From the NCBI GenBank assembly GCA_037953745.1, contig JBAKBP010003189.1, forward strand, positions 94,440 through 158,439: DNA of 64,000 nucleotides, read 5' to 3'. A model generated the notes under the pieces. The model saw nothing but the letters and a program-made list of their open reading frames with translations. It was not told the DNA's origin and did no database searches. Below are positions 1 to 10,020 of this stretch, piece by piece. Positions within the stretch are counted from its first letter, which is position 1. Each line of letters opens with the position of its first letter. A program made the translations under genes and the position numbers. This DNA comes from Lithodes maja (lineage: Eukaryota; Arthropoda; Malacostraca; Decapoda; Lithodidae).

Positions 1-282
1 TGTCCATGAGACAACTGAGTTCTGTTGAATGCTTCAAGAGACAACTTAAGACTTTTCTCTTTGAGAGAAGCTATGATCTTGAGAGAGGTGTCATGACAGA
101 TGGCTATAGAGTTTAGGCTATTTTGCCACTGCTAGTGATTGTTAAATGTGTGTTGTATATAAGCCTTCTTTTGATGCATTGATTTTTGTTCTTTTTTCTT
201 TCTCTTTTCGAGCGCTAGTGAATTCTTCGGAAAAATTGGCGCTTATGAGAAATAAGTAACATGCTTATTATTATTATTTAGG
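1..282 (+). mobile_element. 3' end of a CR1/L2-type LINE (fragment, cut by window edge)
   Basis: The first 116 bases encode the last residues of the LINE reverse-transcriptase protein, ending at a TAG at 114-116. They are followed by a 3' UTR and an ATT-repeat tail near 262-280. The same sequence recurs at the end of the full-length copy near 32155-32440 and, inverted, near 44270-44560. Short tandem-repeat tails are typical of the CR1/L2 group. Only the end is inside the window, so the rest of this copy cannot be judged. Confidence 0.9.
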
Positions 283-638
283 CTGCTGCTGCCGAAGAGG
301 GGACCTGGACCTGGATCGCGCCCGTGACGCTGCCACCGGGGGCGTAGGTTCTCGCTGTCTCTTAGATGTGCTTGGGGCTGGAGAAAGTGTAAGACCCTGT
401 CCAGTCTCTGGCGACCTTCGTACAGTTACTCTAGAGGGACGTTTAACCCCTCCAACCGGATGACCTCTTGTACGCCCATAATAAACTCGGCCCGCGCAAC
501 CCGGATGGCCTCTTGTACGCCCCTTGCTTGCATGCTTGCTTTTCGAAAGCCGCGCGTAAATTTTGGTATCATGGGACGGTAGGTGGCGCCACCCGGCGTA
601 AACGACGCCACAACAACAGTACCTACCCCGACGCCATC

Positions 639-3539
639 ATGGACAGTACACCAAATAGTGATTCCGCCGTGTCCGACATCGGGCTTCCTACGACGCCCTT
701 GCTAGTGCGTCGTGCCTTACCCCGACGCCATCGCCTAAATGTGTTATCTCCCGGAGGTATTGAGACGACTTTGAGACTTTATGAGAAAGCTGATGCCTAG
801 CATAAGATTGATGAAGAAGTGAGTGACCACTCCAGTAATTATAAGTCGAGTGATTATGGCCATGAGAGTGAAAAAGAAGAACAATTCCTGGGATTTGCGA
901 GAGAATTTGACAGTGATGAGAGTGATGAAGGTGATGTACCAGTTGTTGAGGAAGCTGGTTTACCTAAAGACAGTGAACTTGAGAGAGTGAGTGAGTGGGA
1001 GAGTTCAAGGTCACTCACCAAATTTCGCATAAGTGACACGACTCCAAGCCCTTCCCCAGGTAAATCGCCTTTCAAGCTACATTTCTACAAGCAAAAAATA
1101 CTTGAGAAGGCGGCCGCGGCAGCTAGGGAACAAGCAAAAATACTTGGTGAGGATGAGGCTGTGAGTGAGGGTCAGCGTGGTGACCCTTCTCGACCGCCAT
1201 TGTCTCCCTTATCTACCCACGCCACCCAAGATGACCCGGATGCCCCGCATTCTTCCCCACCACCCCCACCATTGCCAAGGGTTGAGGACCCCCCACTTTC
1301 GGCCTATTTGCCTCCTAGGTCCCCCGACAGGAGACATACTCTTGCCGAAAAGGGGAAAGGTAGAAAATATACTAAGAAAAGTAAGAAAAGTAAGAGAGTT
1401 TTGTTCGAGGCTCCCGCGGCGGCGTCCACCATGGCCGGCCCCAGCCATACGTCCCCGCAACTGTCCCCGCAACTTTCCCCACGGTCCTCCCCACCTCTCC
1501 CGCCTTCAACATGTCTTCCTGCAGAAGTCTTTGAGCTCGCATCACCAATACCTGGGCCTAGTGAAAGTCAATCATTGCTTTCTGTCACTCGTCGCAGGCC
1601 AAGGAGCCCGGGACCTCGGGAGGACACAGCCTCACCTGCCACTCCTTCCCCACCTCGCCCACCCGCACGCCGCCCACGCATCACTGGTTCCCCGCCAGAT
1701 TATGTGGGCGACACTGATGATGAAGGGCACCTCTCTGAAGACTCTGGCCATGATTACATAGGTCCACCGTCAGGGCAAGATGACCACTCTGACGATGAAT
1801 ATATGGACATCGACGACCCTCGACCCACCCGCTTGGCCCGGCGTCGTGCTGCCCGTCTTGCTGCCCGCCGCCCTGGCCGACGCCCTCGCCGCCCTAGGGC
1901 GCGCGCCTCCCGAGTTGGCCGTGGGCGTGCTGGGCCACCAGTTGGAGCTCCTCGTCAGCGTAGACAAGACCCATTCTACGTTTTTCAGTGGCAAGACGTA
2001 GTTGATGGGGATGTATACAACCCTGATGTGCCAGCTTTTGATGAGGTACTGGAGGGTTCAGGCATTACCCCCAATTTTCCTGCAGGCCCCAATGCTCCAC
2101 CACACGAACTATTTGAGGCATTCTTTGATGAGGAGGTGGTAGGCTATGTTGTCAAAGAGACAAACAAGCAGCACCAATTCCAGGTCCACTTTTTGGGCAA
2201 GGTGACCAAGGGCCATATGAGGAAGTGGACCCCAGTGACTCATAAAGAATTCATGGTGTTCCTGGCACTCACCATGCTAATGCCTCATGTCAAGAAGCAT
2301 AGGTTGCCTGACTATTGGATCACCAATGATCTGATTTCCACCCCTGCCTTCGGGAAATATATGGCTCGCGACCGGTACCTTGATATCCTCGCAGCGCTCC
2401 ATCTTGTCACCAACACCGACGTCCACCGCCCAGACAAGCTGTGGAAGATTAGGACGTTGTATGAGATGATGCGAGAACGCTTCACCTCCTACTTGAAGCC
2501 CTTCCACAAGGTCGTCATTGACGAGTCTCTTGTGCTGTTTCGGGGAAAACTCAGCTTCCGGCAGTACATCCCCTCAAAAAGACATCGCTTTGGCATAAAA
2601 TTCTTTGTGCTGTGCGACTGCCAAACTGGCTATGTCCTGGACTTCCTGGTCTACAGCGGGAAGGAAGGGGACGTGCTTGTGGACCCCCTCATTGGCTTTG
2701 GCGGAGCAGTGGTGCAAGCCATGATGGACCGCTACTTCCATAAGAATCACGTCCTCTACACGGACAACTATTACACGTCCCCCACTCTCTCACAGTACCT
2801 GCATGAGCGCAAGACGGGGACTGTAGGCACAGTACGAGGGAAAAGGAAGGGCATGCCACCTTTCCCTCCAAAGACCAAAAAAGGTGATGTCTTCAAGAAG
2901 AAGTCGGGGCCCATTCTGGCTATCCACTGGCACGACCAGCGGAAGGTCAACCTCCTGACCACCATCCACAAGGGGGAAATGGTGGAGACTGGCAAGGTGG
3001 ATCGCCGCACCCAGGCCAGGGTGACCAAGCCCGATGCTGTCCTGGACTACAACATCAACATGAGGCTGGTGGACAAGTCCGACATGCAGATAGGCTTCAT
3101 TGACTGCCTGCGTACCTCGTGCAGATGGTACAAAAAGTTCTTTCTGCATATGGTGGACATGTCAGTTCTGAATGCCTATAATATATACAGGCTTCGGAAT
3201 GAGAACCCACCCCTGAAGTTCAATAGCCTGCGGAGGTTCCAAAAGCAGGTGTTGACGGAGCTCCTGGAGAAGTATGCTACGCCACAGAGGGCAGTGGCAC
3301 ATCCTGGGCCCGCCGTTCTCGACCGCTTGCAGTCTGGTCCATACATGCTTAGGCACAAGCTTGGTTTCCTGCCTCAGAATGCAGCAGGAAGAACACAGCA
3401 GAAGCGGTGCCATGTCTGCTACCACAGCAGGGTGAGGCCGCACCCAGGTAGAAAGTCAACCACGGAGTGTGTGGCGTGCAAGGTGGCACTCTGTGCTGTA
3501 GAGTGCTTCTCTGATTACCACTCCAAGCTGGAGTTCTAA
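639..3539 (+). pseudogene. piggyBac transposase, one premature stop
   Basis: This frame encodes the DDD transposase that cuts and pastes the element at TTAA. The ATG at 639 matches the start of the other two copies in the window. It is followed 53 codons later by an in-frame TAG (798-800); the related copy has CAA there. After the stop the frame is open to 3539, about 966 codons overall. The first ~370 residues are acidic, Ser/Pro-rich and then Arg-rich, probably disordered. The catalytic domain follows, with candidate triad Asp628 (IDES), Asp709 (TDNYY) and Asp812 (DKSD), spaced as in other piggyBac proteins. The C-terminal ~45 residues carry a Cys/His cluster (CHVC, CVACK, C..H) like the family's DNA-binding cysteine-rich domain. 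A downstream in-frame ATG near 1430 could still give a protein with the core; that is inference. Confidence 0.85.
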
Positions 3540-3813
3540 TAATCATACTGAAATTGCCAAATAAAATGACAATATGTACACTATAATTATATATAGGCAA
3601 AAAGTGGAAGAAAACCAATGTACTGTATTATCATAAAAAAGTCAAGTATTATGAGAAAATTGATACAAATACAATTCCACCATAATAATATGTGAAAGTG
3701 ACACATATGTATATACCAAGTGACATTCATATGATTAGAACCTATAGAAATATATAAATCAGTGAAAAAAGACACAATAAATTGTATATAAAACGTTTAC
3801 AAATCATATAACT

Positions 3814-4345
3814 AAGTGAAAGTGACACAAGACCTAAGATTTGATGGCCAAAGTATAATAAACACCTGTGATAACGAATAATCAGTACCTAATACAACAA
3901 TAACCTACCTCAATTACTAATAAAATGTACGGTATCGAGTGAAAATGAGCATTATCAGTGACAGTGACACTCTCTAAAGCATATTTGTCAAAGTGAAAGT
4001 GACACAAGACCTAAGATTTGATGGCCAAAGTATAATAAACACCTGTGATAACGAATAATCAGTGCCTAATACAACAATAACCTACCTCAATTACAAATAA
4101 AATGTACGGTATCGAGTGAAAATTAGCATTATCAGTGACAGTGACACTCTCTAAAGCATATTTGTCAAAGTGAAAGTGACACAAGACCTAAGATTTGATG
4201 GCCAAAGTATAATAAACACCTGTGATAACGAATAATCAGTGCCTAATACAACAATAACATACCTCAATTACTAATAAAATGTACGGTATCGAGTGAAAAT
4301 TACCAATATCAGTGAAAGTGATACCCTAATAAACATATTTTATAT
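3814..4345 (+). repeat. 177 bp tandem repeats in piggyBac copy 1 3' region
   Basis: Three head-to-tail units with a period of 177 bp are marked by GATGGCCAAAGTATAATAAA at 3843, 4020 and 4197. The third unit diverges at its end. Copy 2 carries one unit (around 14345-14520) and copy 3 about two, inverted (around 39190-39540), so the array changes length between copies. Each unit contains GTGAAAGTGACAC-type motifs. The array is untranslated and lies between the transposase stop and the right terminal block. Confidence 0.85.
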
Positions 4346-4499
4346 AATTGGCCTCAAAATAACTAGAAAATATCAAATAAACATCACATTCTCAATATCA
4401 AACACTAAAATCGTCTAAGGGAGATAAATACTTTGGCGCGGCGAGCGGCTAGGTGCGTCGTAGCCATGGCCGGGCCGACGCTTTCGGACGCGGGAGGAA

Positions 4500-4660
4500 T
4501 TTCCCGCATAAAAAAGCACTCGTCTTCCCGCGCTCACCATTATGCAACCAGAGGGGCTAGAGACCTCTACTCAACGCCATTCGACAGAGGAAGGTTTGTG
4601 GAACATTATTCTTTTTTATTCACAACATTACATGCCATATTCATTAACTTACAGAGTAGT
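4500..4660 (+). promoter_or_regulatory. Conserved piggyBac 3' block: possible promoter, mini-exon and splice signals
   Basis: The segment has a TATA-like GCATAAAAAAGC at 4506-4517, an ATG at 4542, and a block GGGCTAGAGACCTCTACTC followed by AACGCCATTC that is also present in copies 2 and 3 and in a distant piggyBac MITE. GAAG/GT at 4594 could be a splice donor and TTACAG ending at 4654 an acceptor. In this copy the frame after the proposed acceptor has stops, unlike copies 2 and 3. Function is inferred from conservation only; it could simply be a terminal cis-element. Confidence 0.4.
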
Positions 4661-4739
4661 TAACATAGGCCAAAAATCGTCAAAACCCCCGGTACAGCAG
4701 CACAGTCGCAAGCTATAGCCCCCGGGGCTGGAGGGTTAA

Positions 4740-5888
4740 TGGGGGGGGGGGGGGGGTTGCTCAATTAGTAACTTATCCCAAAGAGGGACGTTATCGCATT
4801 GAAGTGACTTATGAGCCACGGTAGTAGTATAAGTGGTCATCTGCTGCCTGACCTCCCGTAAAGCGACCGCTGCGGTCTTATCATTGTCTTGAAGCACTTT
4901 ATGGCTTAATTGAGAGCAAAAGGTACAGTTCCTCATAACCCCAGACCCCTTGAGCGGTCGAGACATTTAACACATTTAATGCAAAGGGTGTGTGCAAAAA
5001 TAGGGATACCTGAACAGGTGGGCGTAATGCACAAAGCAAAGACAGGGGCAAAGGTAGCCATGACAGAGACTGGTGGGAAACTTACTCCAGGTTCTGTATA
5101 GACCCGCCGGGACCCAGCTCTGGAAAAAAATAAAATTTCCAGGAATTAATGCTCATAAGGTTAACCCAACATGTTCGCACACAAGTGTTAAATAACCCGC
5201 CGGGTAACGAGACGCAATACTCAACGACTACAGCTCGCTACGCGGTGGGGTTCCTAAGTAAAAGATTTCAGAATATCTTAACTTGTCCAAAAGATTTATG
5301 AATACCCTCTGACATAATATAAAGACCAGCATGGCGTTTATAACTGATTTAGTCTTTCCGGTGGTGTTTGTTTCAAGATTCAATTTAAAAAAAAAAAAAA
5401 TACAAAGACGCCGGCCCCCGAATTATCTCGCAGATAAAAAACTGGGAAGCCTGACAAATATACGAGATCTGACTTCCCCCGAAGTGTCTTTTAGATCGCC
5501 GTATGTTGAAGGCGGCGATACAAAACGTATCCCTCAATCGTCTGGTTAACTAACTGAATTGTATATTCCTTATTCCCACCCTTCCAAGGAGCACCCGCCG
5601 GGTGTGAATTTAAGTTAAAAAACGTTAACCCCAATTGTGCCCTAAATCGCCGTATGTTGAAGGCAGTGATACACAATGCATCCCTCAATTGTCTGGTCAA
5701 CTAAACTGAATTTTGCAAATTCGTTCATCCCACCCTTCCAGGATGCACCCGCCGGGTGTGATTTTACGTTTATAAAGTTAACCCCAATTGTTCCGATCCC
5801 CACTTATTTGTAAAAGATCGCCGGGGAGGAAAGACAAACAACAACAGCTTAGTTTTTTATTGGATTTGCAAAACCGGGAAAAACTACA
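4740..5888. other. Unassigned DNA with a G-run and a 151 bp tandem duplication
   Basis: A run of about 16 G follows the piggyBac TTAA at 4741. A minus-strand stretch at 4736-5070 reads as two Cys-containing fragments in different frames and may be a decayed gag, but I cannot support this. At 5494-5795 a unit starting ATCGCCGTATGTTGAAGGC is repeated once with a 151 bp period and moderate divergence. The GC palindrome ACCCGCCGGGT recurs through the region. No gene is recognised. Confidence 0.5.
5494..5795. repeat. 151 bp direct tandem duplication
   Basis: Two adjacent units start with ATCGCCGTATGTTGAAGGC at 5495 and 5646. Each contains CACCCGCCGGGTGTG and ends near CGTTAACCCCAATTG. They differ at many positions, so the duplication is not recent. 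No coding frame spans both. Confidence 0.75.
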
Positions 5889-6272
5889 TACAGTAGGGTC
5901 CCGCATAAAACGTGTTGCATAAAACGAGTCTCGATTAAAACGACCGACCTAAAATATTAATATTTAATATATTAAACGAAATATCGTCGCTTTGTACGAA
6001 ATATAGTTCGCTTTGTACGAAATATCGTCGCTTTGTACGAAATATCGTTCGCTTTGTATGAAATATCGTCGCTTTGTATGAAATATCGTTCGCTTTGTAT
6101 GAAATATCGTTCGCTTTGTATGAAATATCGTTCGCTTTGTACGAAAATTTTCGCTTACAGTGAACATTGACGATATTGCGCCACCAAAATGCTGTGTTCA
6201 CATAAAACGAAATTCGCATAAAACGCCCTCGTTTATCGACCATAAACTCGTTTTATGTGAGACCCTACTGTA
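5889..6272. mobile_element. Tigger/pogo-type MITE with internal 20 bp tandem repeats
   Basis: Terminal inverted repeats CAGTAGGGTCCCGCATAAAAC and, at the other end, TTTTATGTGAGACCCTACTG are flanked by TA on both sides (5889-5890, 6271-6272), as in Tc1/mariner-pogo elements. The centre (5985-6140) is a 20-21 bp unit (AAATATCGTTCGCTTTGTAT and variants) repeated about seven times, which creates a spurious repetitive frame. A shorter relative lies inverted at 36625-36959. No transposase is present. Confidence 0.85.
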
Positions 6273-7188
6273 CAACACGTGTCCGCATGAACACTGTTAG
6301 ATGGGTACAGCCATCCCGCCGGGATTCATAAGGAGCCTGACACAGGCACCACAGAGACGCAGTCCTGGAGAGCCACAGACACCCACTCGCCGGGGAAACA
6401 AGCCTGTTTTTAAAACCATGCGTGGCCAAAACTCGGCAACCAGCCGGGTTTTTCATGGTGTAACCGAGAAAAACCCGCCGGAAAGTAACCCACCCCGTCC
6501 AGATACCATCCGAACGCAACACAGGACCGAGGCGTTAGCCAAAACACAACTAACGCCGGGCCCACAAATAGTCCGTGGAAATAGCCAATACACAACTAAC
6601 CCAGGACACATAAATAGTCCGTGGAATTAGCCAATACACAACTAAACCAGGACACACATGACACAGTAGTACATATTTATAAAATAAATAAATAACACTT
6701 GTACATGTGGCAAAGCTACGAGAGGCTGGCTAGGCCTAGGCAGACGGATAAAAGTAAACATGTCGGAATATAAACAAAAAGCACTGAATTATATCACAAC
6801 AGGAACCACAGCCAACACACCACTGTAGCAACACTTCCGGCAAAGGGAAGAACTGACTCGGGACCCAGAAAAAAACGCCGGGAACGTCAGCAAAAATAAG
6901 CTACCTCATCAGAAAGATAAAAGGAAGCTATAATAACGCGTAAGGAAAGCCACCTGCAACACAAAGCTAGCTAACTGTGAAAAAGTTCACATGTCCACAA
7001 CAGGACCACGAGGGTACACCCGAAATAGATGCCCCAAACACACGACCCAAAATACACTGCACTGCGGGCAACTAGCCCAGGACACTCCTGCTACGCATAT
7101 CCTAACCTTACTCGATACATCCCGGAGTAAACAAATGAGAAAAAACTCACTAGGGACGCAACAAATGCGGAACCCGCGGAGCGTGGGG
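6273..7188. other. Unassigned stretch
   Basis: No convincing coding frame, repeat pair or RNA gene was seen. A short phrase (AATAGTCCGTGGAAATAGCC, then AATAGTCCGTGGAATTAGCC) is repeated around 6567 and 6614. GCCGGG-containing motifs similar to those in 4740-5888 recur here, so both sides of the 5889 MITE may belong to one older repeat. Confidence 0.4.
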
Positions 7189-7556
7189 AGACACGTCCGG
7201 GCAGGCTGAGCGCAGAGCAGAGAAGGAAGAATGACGCCTGAATCAGCGTCTGGTCAAAGATCCACACAAGTACATCCACGAGATGATGGAAAGCTTATTG
7301 AATAGTTATTCTTATTTTCTTTTTCTTTTTATTTTTTACGAAGTTTTTTCGTAGTGAGAACCCAATTCATAATGACTGAAGCCATGAGTGAGGTCGCGTG
7401 CGCTCATGATGAAGGCTCCTCAAATTTTTTATGCTCTGCGCGGTAGATTCAAACTACGGCGGATGAGTGTTTGAAGAGGGTGCCTTATGTAATAGGCATG
7501 TTTGTCAATGATGGAGGGGCCACTAATAAATATATGTTTGTTATAGCCTAAGTAAT
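7189..7556 (+). repeat. Dispersed repeat X, copy 1
   Basis: About 370 bp beginning ACACGTCCGGGCAGGCTGAG and ending near GGGGCCACTAATAAATATAT is shared with 19633-20390, where a SINE interrupts it. It includes a short hairpin, ACGAAGTTTTTTCGT. No coding capacity or terminal repeats were found. The sequence after it (7557-7718) is AT-rich and unassigned. Confidence 0.75.
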
Positions 7557-7720
7557 GTGTAAATATTTTCTTACCTCAAATGAATTGTACAAAAATAAAT
7601 ATGTTTCAATAAATCCTGTCAAACCTACTAAGATAATAAAATAAAACAATAAAAAAACCAAAAAAAAACAAGGTCATGTCATTGTATTCTTACAATATGA
7701 TATAGTCTATGAATATTTCA

Positions 7721-8713
7721 AAGGCGGCAATACGTGTGGAGAGTGAGCAGAGCGAGTTCTTTGACCTGAATGTTGGTTTGAAACAGGGGTGTGTGATGTC
7801 CCCGTGGTTGTTTACTGTATATATGGATGGAGTTATGAAAGAAATACTATCAAGAGCAGTGGATGTTGGTGTATCGCTGAAAAGGGAGGGAATTGAGTGG
7901 AAGCTACCTATACTGCTGTTTGCGGATGATACAGTTCTGATGAGTGATAATGAATGGGAGTTGCAGGGTCTGGTAAATGAGTTTGGAACAGTGTGCGAAA
8001 AACGGAATTTGAAGGTAAATACGGGGAAGAGCAAGGTTATGGTCTTCGAAAGGGGTGAAGTCACAGAGTGTGAGATGAAGCTGAACGGTCAGGCTATGGA
8101 GATCGTCAACTCTTTTAAGTATCTGGGCAGTGTGTTGAGTAAAGATGGGACTATGGATGAAGAGGTGCGGGAGAGGGTACAACAGGGGAAGAGGGTTGTA
8201 GGAACGCTAAAAGCAGTAACAAGAAATAGGGTGGTCAGTATGGAAGTGAAGAAGTCCTTGCATGACAGTGTGGTAATCCCGACACTGACTTACGGAAGCG
8301 AAGCATGGACGTTGGTTGAGAGACTCAGACCAAGAGTGAGAGCAGTGGAAATGAATTACTTAAGGAGTGCGTGCGGAATTACATGGAGGGATAGACAGAC
8401 TAATGAGGAAGTAAGAAGGAGGTGTGGTGTGGAGGTAGATGTGCTGGAAAGTGTGAAAAGGAACAACTTGAGATGGTTCGGCCATATGGAACGTATGGAA
8501 AGCGAGAGAATGACTAAGAGGGTGTACGAGAGCGAGGTGGAGGGACAGAGGGGGAGAGGTAGACCGAATATGAGGTGGAAGGATGGAGTGAGGAACTACA
8601 TGAATGAAGGCAGTGCTGGTTGGGGGGAGGGGCGTCGACTGACTGGGGACAGAGGTGCATGGGGGCGGTTCGTTCGTGGCCACCCCTTCGGGGATCACGG
8701 CGTCAGGCAATAG
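7721..8713 (+). pseudogene. RTE ORF, C-terminal part (RT palm to C-terminus)
   Basis: The open frame corresponds to about residues 675-1003 of the intact RTE protein. It contains the LKQGCVMSPWLF and FADDTV motifs of the RT palm and the C-terminal region with a GITWRDRQTN segment. It has no stop, and differs from the full-length copy by only a few residues (for example Met for Val after ECE). It lacks a start and the N-terminal two thirds. Confidence 0.9.
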
Positions 8714-8729
8714 ATAGATAGATAGATAG
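7721..8729 (+). mobile_element. 5'-truncated RTE-type LINE
   Basis: The piece is near-identical to the last kilobase of the full-length RTE at 20397-23612 and ends in the same GATA-repeat tail. The 9 bp AATATTTCA occurs just before it (7712-7720) and just after it (8730-8738), a clear target-site duplication. The coding part runs to the stop at 8711-8713 and includes the FADD active-site motif. Truncation removes the endonuclease and the first half of the RT, so it is dead on arrival. Confidence 0.95.
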
Positions 8730-8734
8730 AATAT

Positions 8735-10020
8735 TTCATATTGTTTGAATACAATGGCATGATCTTGTAAAAAAAAAAAATTATCAAAATTTTTCTAAAC
8801 AGTATAAAACCTTCCCCATAACGCCCTCTTGGATTCGATCACACAACCCTACCATACTTTGAGTTTTCCAGTCCGCGACCTTACCAACCATGCCACAGGA
8901 GCTCATACCAAATATCACTCAAAACTTTGTGTCTACAATCGAAATAAAACAATATACAAAACAAAATGAATTATCCCACCAATTTACGTTTGTAAATTGA
9001 TGGGATTATCAATTATATCATGCAAAGGTTTATAAAAGTTTGTCTCTGTCAAAAATTAGTAATTATATAACTATTCTGTCAAAAATTGCCCAAACACTCA
9101 GCAAAATTGCCCCTCTCAGTGTGACTCCACTCATTATCACACGGTCAAGCGGTCACGGTGACCCTTGCCGCTCCTTGCTGCTCCAGCCACAGCAGCTCTG
9201 TCTGGGAACAAAATTTGTATAAATACAATAATGCATAAAATACTCTTCACAAATACATTTGTATTGTATAATATTGTAAATAAAAATTAATAATAACTGT
9301 GTGGGTGTCGAAAATTGCTCAACCATCTTTCTTATGTCAAGCCTACGCGCGTATATTGGATTATACATAGTCATGACTGTCATACAAATACTTGCAGTAG
9401 GTCTCGAATATACATTTAGATTGCATATTACTTGGAAATAAATAAATATAAGTTTCTCTGGTGGCAATCTACCCTTTCGCAAGTGTAAGGAGACACCAGT
9501 CTATATTTAGCTCTCTATCACAAAAGGCAATCTGCCTGTGTTTACTGACCACCCTCATTGGTGGTCTATAATATAGTACTTTATTTACAGTCAATGGCCT
9601 ACATGTTTCTGTGGTACTTCACATGTGTCTAAAATGCAATGTCTGCTTGCATAAAAATGCAATTCTGAAGTCCATTTATACGTACGACATACGCATGTCT
9701 CACTTTCTCTCTCTCTCCATTCCTGACTCATGTTATTGTAGACCTCTTGGTGGCAACAAACACCAGACACCTGCTAGACATAAGGTTCAAAATCCCAAGA
9801 CATCCATACACCTGGGGCGCCTCCACAATTATCACACAGCTGCATATGTTTCCTGCTACATCTCCCTGCCTTCACTCTCTCCACGACTCACTCCCTGCCT
9901 CCCCCCCCCCAACCCACCCACCCACCCACCCACCCTTTTAGGCTTCCGTCTGCTAGAAACTCATTGATAATGTGCGTAAATATCGCATGAATTGGTCTAT
10001 ATGCGGTATATATATTGATA
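8735..10020. other. Mostly unassigned, includes a tRNA-like SINE head
   Basis: AT-rich DNA with no supported gene. Only the tRNA-like stretch at 8823-8906 and a C-rich run followed by CCCA repeats at 9901-9936 stand out. Short open frames here have no recognisable domains. Confidence 0.4.
8823..8906 (-). repeat. tRNA-derived sequence (SINE head or tRNA pseudogene)
   Basis: On the minus strand the sequence carries TGGCATGGTTGG, an A-box-like motif, and TGATCGAATCC about 45 bases later, a near-consensus B box, within an 80-base tRNA-sized unit. A cloverleaf with a good acceptor stem is not obvious, so it is more likely a SINE head or pseudogene than a working tRNA. Confidence 0.5.

Larger units (their letters stand above)
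443..4739 (+). mobile_element. piggyBac transposon, copy 1 (about 4.3 kb)
   Basis: The element is bounded by TTAA at 443-446 and TTAA at 4736-4739, the target of the piggyBac superfamily. The left end begins CCCCTCC and the right end, read inward on the minus strand, begins CCCTCC. Just inside the left end a short motif (GATGACCTCTTGTACGCCC, then GATGGCCTCTTGTACGCCC) occurs twice, about 45 bp apart. The body holds one transposase frame (639-3539), a 3' array of 177 bp repeats, and a right-end block conserved in other copies (4500-4660). An in-frame stop early in the transposase means this copy is probably not autonomous now, although the catalytic region is uninterrupted. Confidence 0.9.

Noticed and set aside
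819..3539. GTG at 819 as a natural start of the copy 1 transposase
   Set aside because: This is an animal gene and the homologous copies start at an ATG equivalent to 639. The GTG merely follows the premature TAG.
3814..4345. CRISPR-like array
   Set aside because: The 177 bp units are contiguous tandem repeats without spacers, inside a eukaryotic transposon.
4736..5070. A gag gene on the minus strand
   Set aside because: Cys-rich fragments in two frames are suggestive but too short and interrupted, and composition around the G-run is unusual.
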